Assembly: GCF_901000735.1 (NCBI RefSeq)
Contig: NC_081544.1
Coordinates: forward strand, 9,425,608 to 9,489,607
Direction of reading: 5' to 3'
DNA length: 64,000 nucleotides
Source of the DNA: Corylus avellana
Taxonomy: Eukaryota > Streptophyta > Magnoliopsida > Fagales > Betulaceae
Shown: positions 47,561 through 64,000 of the stretch, piece by piece
How positions within the stretch are numbered: position 1 is the stretch's first letter
Layout of the letters: every line of letters begins with the position of its first letter
Position numbers and translations under genes: made by a program
Notes under the pieces: model-generated
What the model was told of the DNA's origin: nothing
The model's input: only the letters and a program-made list of their open reading frames with translations
Databases searched by the model: none

Positions 47561-48184
47561 GGAAATACATGTAGGCTTGGGGTGTCTTCAACAATTTTTT
47601 TTATTTTTAAATACCCTAATAATCCTTTTAAAATTAAATTTGTATGTCCTCAATTTTATTTTTTATTTTTTAATTTTGTCTCTCAATCCTAAAATTCTAC
47701 TTTCGCCATTGTATTAGGATTTAGGATGACATTAAGTCAATTATTCTTTGGCAAAGCCTTTTCCTTAGACACTGATGTAATTAATTGATGTGGAAAAATA
47801 AAAATAAAAACCGTAACAATTTTTGGTATAAAAAAAAGTGAAAAAAATTTTGTTTTGTAATAATTTTTTTTATTTGAATAATGATGATATAATATAAAAA
47901 GTGAAAAAAGTTAGAATGTTTTGATGTTGATTTTTTTGAAAAATTGTGATAAGTGGTAACAAAAGAAAAAGAAAGGCTTTGCCAAACAAAGCAACAAAAT
48001 TTGTTGAAAGGGAGGGGCATTGCATCAAAAGGGTGCTAAGTAGACTTGGGTTCTTCCTCCTCCTATTTTACTTCTCATTTTCATACATACTTCTCAAAGT
48101 CTTCCTCATCCCAGGTCAACTAAATTTATTGTGATGGCTGCCAATCAGAAAATAGAGCCCACAAGTTAAGATTGTAGGGTTCGT

Positions 48185-48430
48185 GGGGTTAGGGGTGGCT
48201 TGCGGCCACCTATAACTCCCTACGGGATGGCTCGCAAGCCACCCCTAACCCACAGCAAGCCAGCATAATCATCCATAAGAGTCATCGCAAGCCAGCCCAG
48301 GGGTGTTGGGGTGGCTGCCATCCCTAACCCTTTGGGTTGGCCCGCAAGCCATCCCATAGGAGGTGGGGTGGCCAATGAGCCACCCCATGGGGGTTTGGGG
48401 GTGGCAGCCCCACCGTTAGCCACCCCTTTA
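48185..48430. mobile_element. GC-rich fold-back element
   Basis: The ends are inverted copies of 'aggggtggct' (48,191 and, reversed, 48,417-48,426), with repeated 'ggtggct..gccacc' and 'ctcgcaagcca' motifs throughout. It is much more GC-rich than its surroundings. A MITE is likely; I could not define a target duplication. 48,431-48,960 is AT-rich with no feature. Confidence 0.6.
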
Positions 48431-48962
48431 ATTAATTAATTTATTGTTTTTTTTAAGATGACTTTTTAATTAAATTAATAAAAAAAAAAATTAATATTCA
48501 GAAGTTACGTAGCAAAAATGCTGATATGGCACTAACGGATGAAAAAAATTATGGACAGAAAAAGCAATGGAAGGGAAATATCTGAAAAATTTAGGGGAGA
48601 AAGTCTTTTCAATAAATTTAGGGTGTTAAAACTGAAGGAAAAAATTAATTAATTAATTAATTGAGGAGTTATCTATTTTCATGCGAAAATACCCTTAAAT
48701 TATTAATGAGAAATATATTAAGATAGGGAAATAACACATCAAAAAAATAATAATATTAAATTAATAAATATAAATAAAATTAGCACTCTGTCAGTATTAA
48801 AAGCAAGGCCATGCCTTCTTTCATTTGTTCTAGCATGTTTTTTCTTACTTTGGGGGAGTGATCAACTAGGAATAGATGAAGTGTTTTAGCTGACAAGTAT
48901 AAGAAGATAAAGAAAGCTTAAAAGAAAATTGCTGTAGGAAATTAAATAGCAATATGTACATG

Positions 48963-49076
48963 TGAGGAGTGATTTGCTTAAAACACCAACATTTCAAATC
49001 CAACTTGTATTATATATATATATATATAATACAAGTTGGATTTGAAATGTTGGTGTTTTAAGCAAATCACTCCTCA
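48963..49076. repeat. Perfect 114-bp palindrome
   Basis: Two 57-bp arms, exactly complementary with no spacer, meet at 49,019/49,020 in a TA run. It starts tgaggagtgatttgc and ends gcaaatcactcctca. Immediately after it, part of the arm ('aatgttggtgtt') recurs, followed by a second perfect 28-bp palindrome (49,086-49,113). Confidence 0.95.
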
Positions 49077-49115
49077 ATGTTGGTGTTGATAAGATATATA
49101 TATATCTTATCAAAA

Positions 49116-49146
<31 letters not shown>

Positions 49147-49318
49147 TAAGGGTAGGCAGTTAGCGATTATTAACCACTTATCTCTACCCCTAAAATTACT
49201 AACTGCCCCACCTTAAGCGGTTAGCAATTTTTTTATAACCACTTACAAAATGGTTATATGGTTATAAGCCATTAGTGGTTATTGGACAGTTATAACCGCT
49301 CCATTTATACACCCCTAT
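49147..49318. mobile_element. Probable small hAT-like MITE
   Basis: Ends 'taagggtaggcag' and inverted 'tacacccctat', with internal 'agcggttagc' / 'gttataaccgct' motifs like those of the element at 51,138. No clear 8-bp target duplication because the left flank is a TA repeat. Confidence 0.5.
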
Positions 49319-49539
49319 GAGCAGGTGTGAAACTAGGAAGAGGCTTGGAGGCTTCAATCTCCCAAATCTCAAAATGTTTCCCAATTTTCTTTTTTCAAAA
49401 AAATAAAAAACTCTTTATAATTCTTTTAAAAATAATATGTTTACCCCAAATTTTTTTTTTTTTTTTAAAATTGTCCTCCCACATCTAAAATTCTAGTTTC
49501 GCCTTTGTGCTCGAGGGTATCCAACAAATTGAGGTTGGT

Positions 49540-50260
49540 TGACGAGGTGCCGAGATGAAGCTTCAATATGCTAGACTTGATGGAAGATACAGGACTTTTG
49601 AGTGTTCATCCTGTTGGTGTTCATATGGACCCAAATTAGAAACGTTTGAAAGGTGATAAGAGAGATGATTGGTGATCCTAGCAAATACAGGAGATTGATT
49701 GGGAATTGAATTATCTTACTCTCACAAGGCAAGATATCTCTTATGCAGTCAGTGTGGTGAGGCAATTCATGAAAACACCTAAACTTCACATTGAAATGCT
49801 ATAATTCGTATAATATGATATCTAATAATATTCTCAGCTCATGGTATTTTGTCTAAGAAGATTAGACATCTCATGAGAGAACAAAGCACATTAAAATTGA
49901 CTGTCATTTCATTCTAGACTAGATAAAATATTGAGTGGAGATATTTCTACACCTTTTATGAAGTCTAAATATCAGCTTGCTGATGTATTTACAAAGTCTC
50001 TTTCTCGTAGCCGATTAAAATTTATTTGTTTCAAACTATATATATTCTACAGCTTGAAGAAGAGTGATGGAGTGAATATATGAATTCGTGCAGAATGGTG
50101 TAAACTTCCTTAGGGTATGAGGAGTGATATATAAACCTTCTAAAAGAAGGCTAATTGTCCTACTAAGTTGTCCTATACCTGTCAGAATATTCTTGTACAA
50201 ACATCTATTAATGAAGAAAGGAAAAAGGAGCCAAGTGTGGAAACAGCTCCATTTCACTTT
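49540..50260 (+). pseudogene. Degenerate Ty1/copia polyprotein end
   Basis: In broken frames it shows reverse-transcriptase C-terminal sequence (YRRLIG, LNYLTLTRQDISYAVSVV, QFMKTPK) and RNase H end sequence (LSGDISTPF, YQLADVFTKSLS). It is followed at ~50,068 by TGATGGAGTG, possibly the start of the 3' LTR. Stops and a deletion between the two parts show it is dead. The LTR-like part ends unclearly before ~50,470. Confidence 0.75.
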
Positions 50261-50471
50261 TGTATCATTTTCATAAATTCTCCATTTCACTTTCATAAAT
50301 TCTATTTTACTTTCAGTATATATCTCAAATGGTGCAATGATACATCCGAATCCAATATATCCCAGTGGATTTTTTTTCGCTACTTTTGGTTAAGCGTAAA
50401 TAAAGCCTTGCCTGATGTCATGGACTACAAGCCGGTAGGTCGGCTGGGATGCCTCTGCACTTGTTAGTGTT

Positions 50472-64000
<13,529 letters not shown>

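Noticed and set aside
48220..48423. 67-codon minus-strand frame
   Set aside because: It comes from the GC-rich fold-back element's GGTGGC repeats.

Overview
The window reads as nuclear DNA of a flowering plant, almost certainly a eudicot. It is AT-rich, has GT-AG introns, carries two plant-specific gene families (DC1 cysteine/histidine-rich proteins and LRR receptor-like proteins), and is dense in plant-type transposons (CACTA, hAT, Mutator-like MITEs, LTR solo elements, SINEs). A species cannot be named from the sequence alone. No bacterial or viral operon structure is present.

Layout. (1) Positions 1-31,140 are a tandem DC1-protein cluster. Two intact intronless genes lie at 9853-11685 and 17362-19212 and a third, broken one starts at 25010, so the spacing is about 7.5 kb. 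Truncated 5' ends of further copies are at ~3735 and ~7136, and a gene-less scar lies at ~5030-5420. The ~200-bp 5'-flank module of these genes occurs about 14 times. (2) The third DC1 gene is split by a 2,931-bp non-autonomous CACTA element with a 3-bp target duplication and about twelve hairpin-forming internal repeats, and again by a 1.36-kb solo LTR with a 5-bp target duplication. (3) Positions ~28,507-42,811 are a tandem duplication of a ~7-kb unit. Each unit holds a DC1 3' half with its solo LTR, the last two exons of an RNF170-like/DUF1232 gene, a 9-bp-TSD MITE, a second solo LTR, and the 5' end of an LRR receptor-like gene. The junction carries a short inverted-repeat filler. The second receptor-like copy continues to its C-terminus but has lost most LRRs. 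(4) Positions 43.9-50.4 kb are gene-poor: two hAT elements, a fold-back element, a perfect 114-bp palindrome and a Ty1/copia relic. (5) From 50,472 to the right edge, on the minus strand, lies the 3' part of MCM9, a DNA helicase gene. Thirteen complete exons and one partial exon join in frame with canonical sites, and their introns are loaded with hAT, Mutator-like, SINE and very short LINE-type insertions.

The intact coding content is therefore two DC1 proteins (putative zinc-binding, stress or immune-associated) and MCM9 (recombination/replication repair). The rest is duplicates, relics and mobile DNA. I found no convincing new multi-gene system. The most unusual items are the CACTA element with its hairpin array inside a DC1 gene, the amplified DC1 5'-flank module, the palindromic duplication junction, the perfect palindrome near 49.0 kb, and three 16-28-bp LINE-type micro-insertions with 16-18-bp target duplications in one MCM9 intron region.
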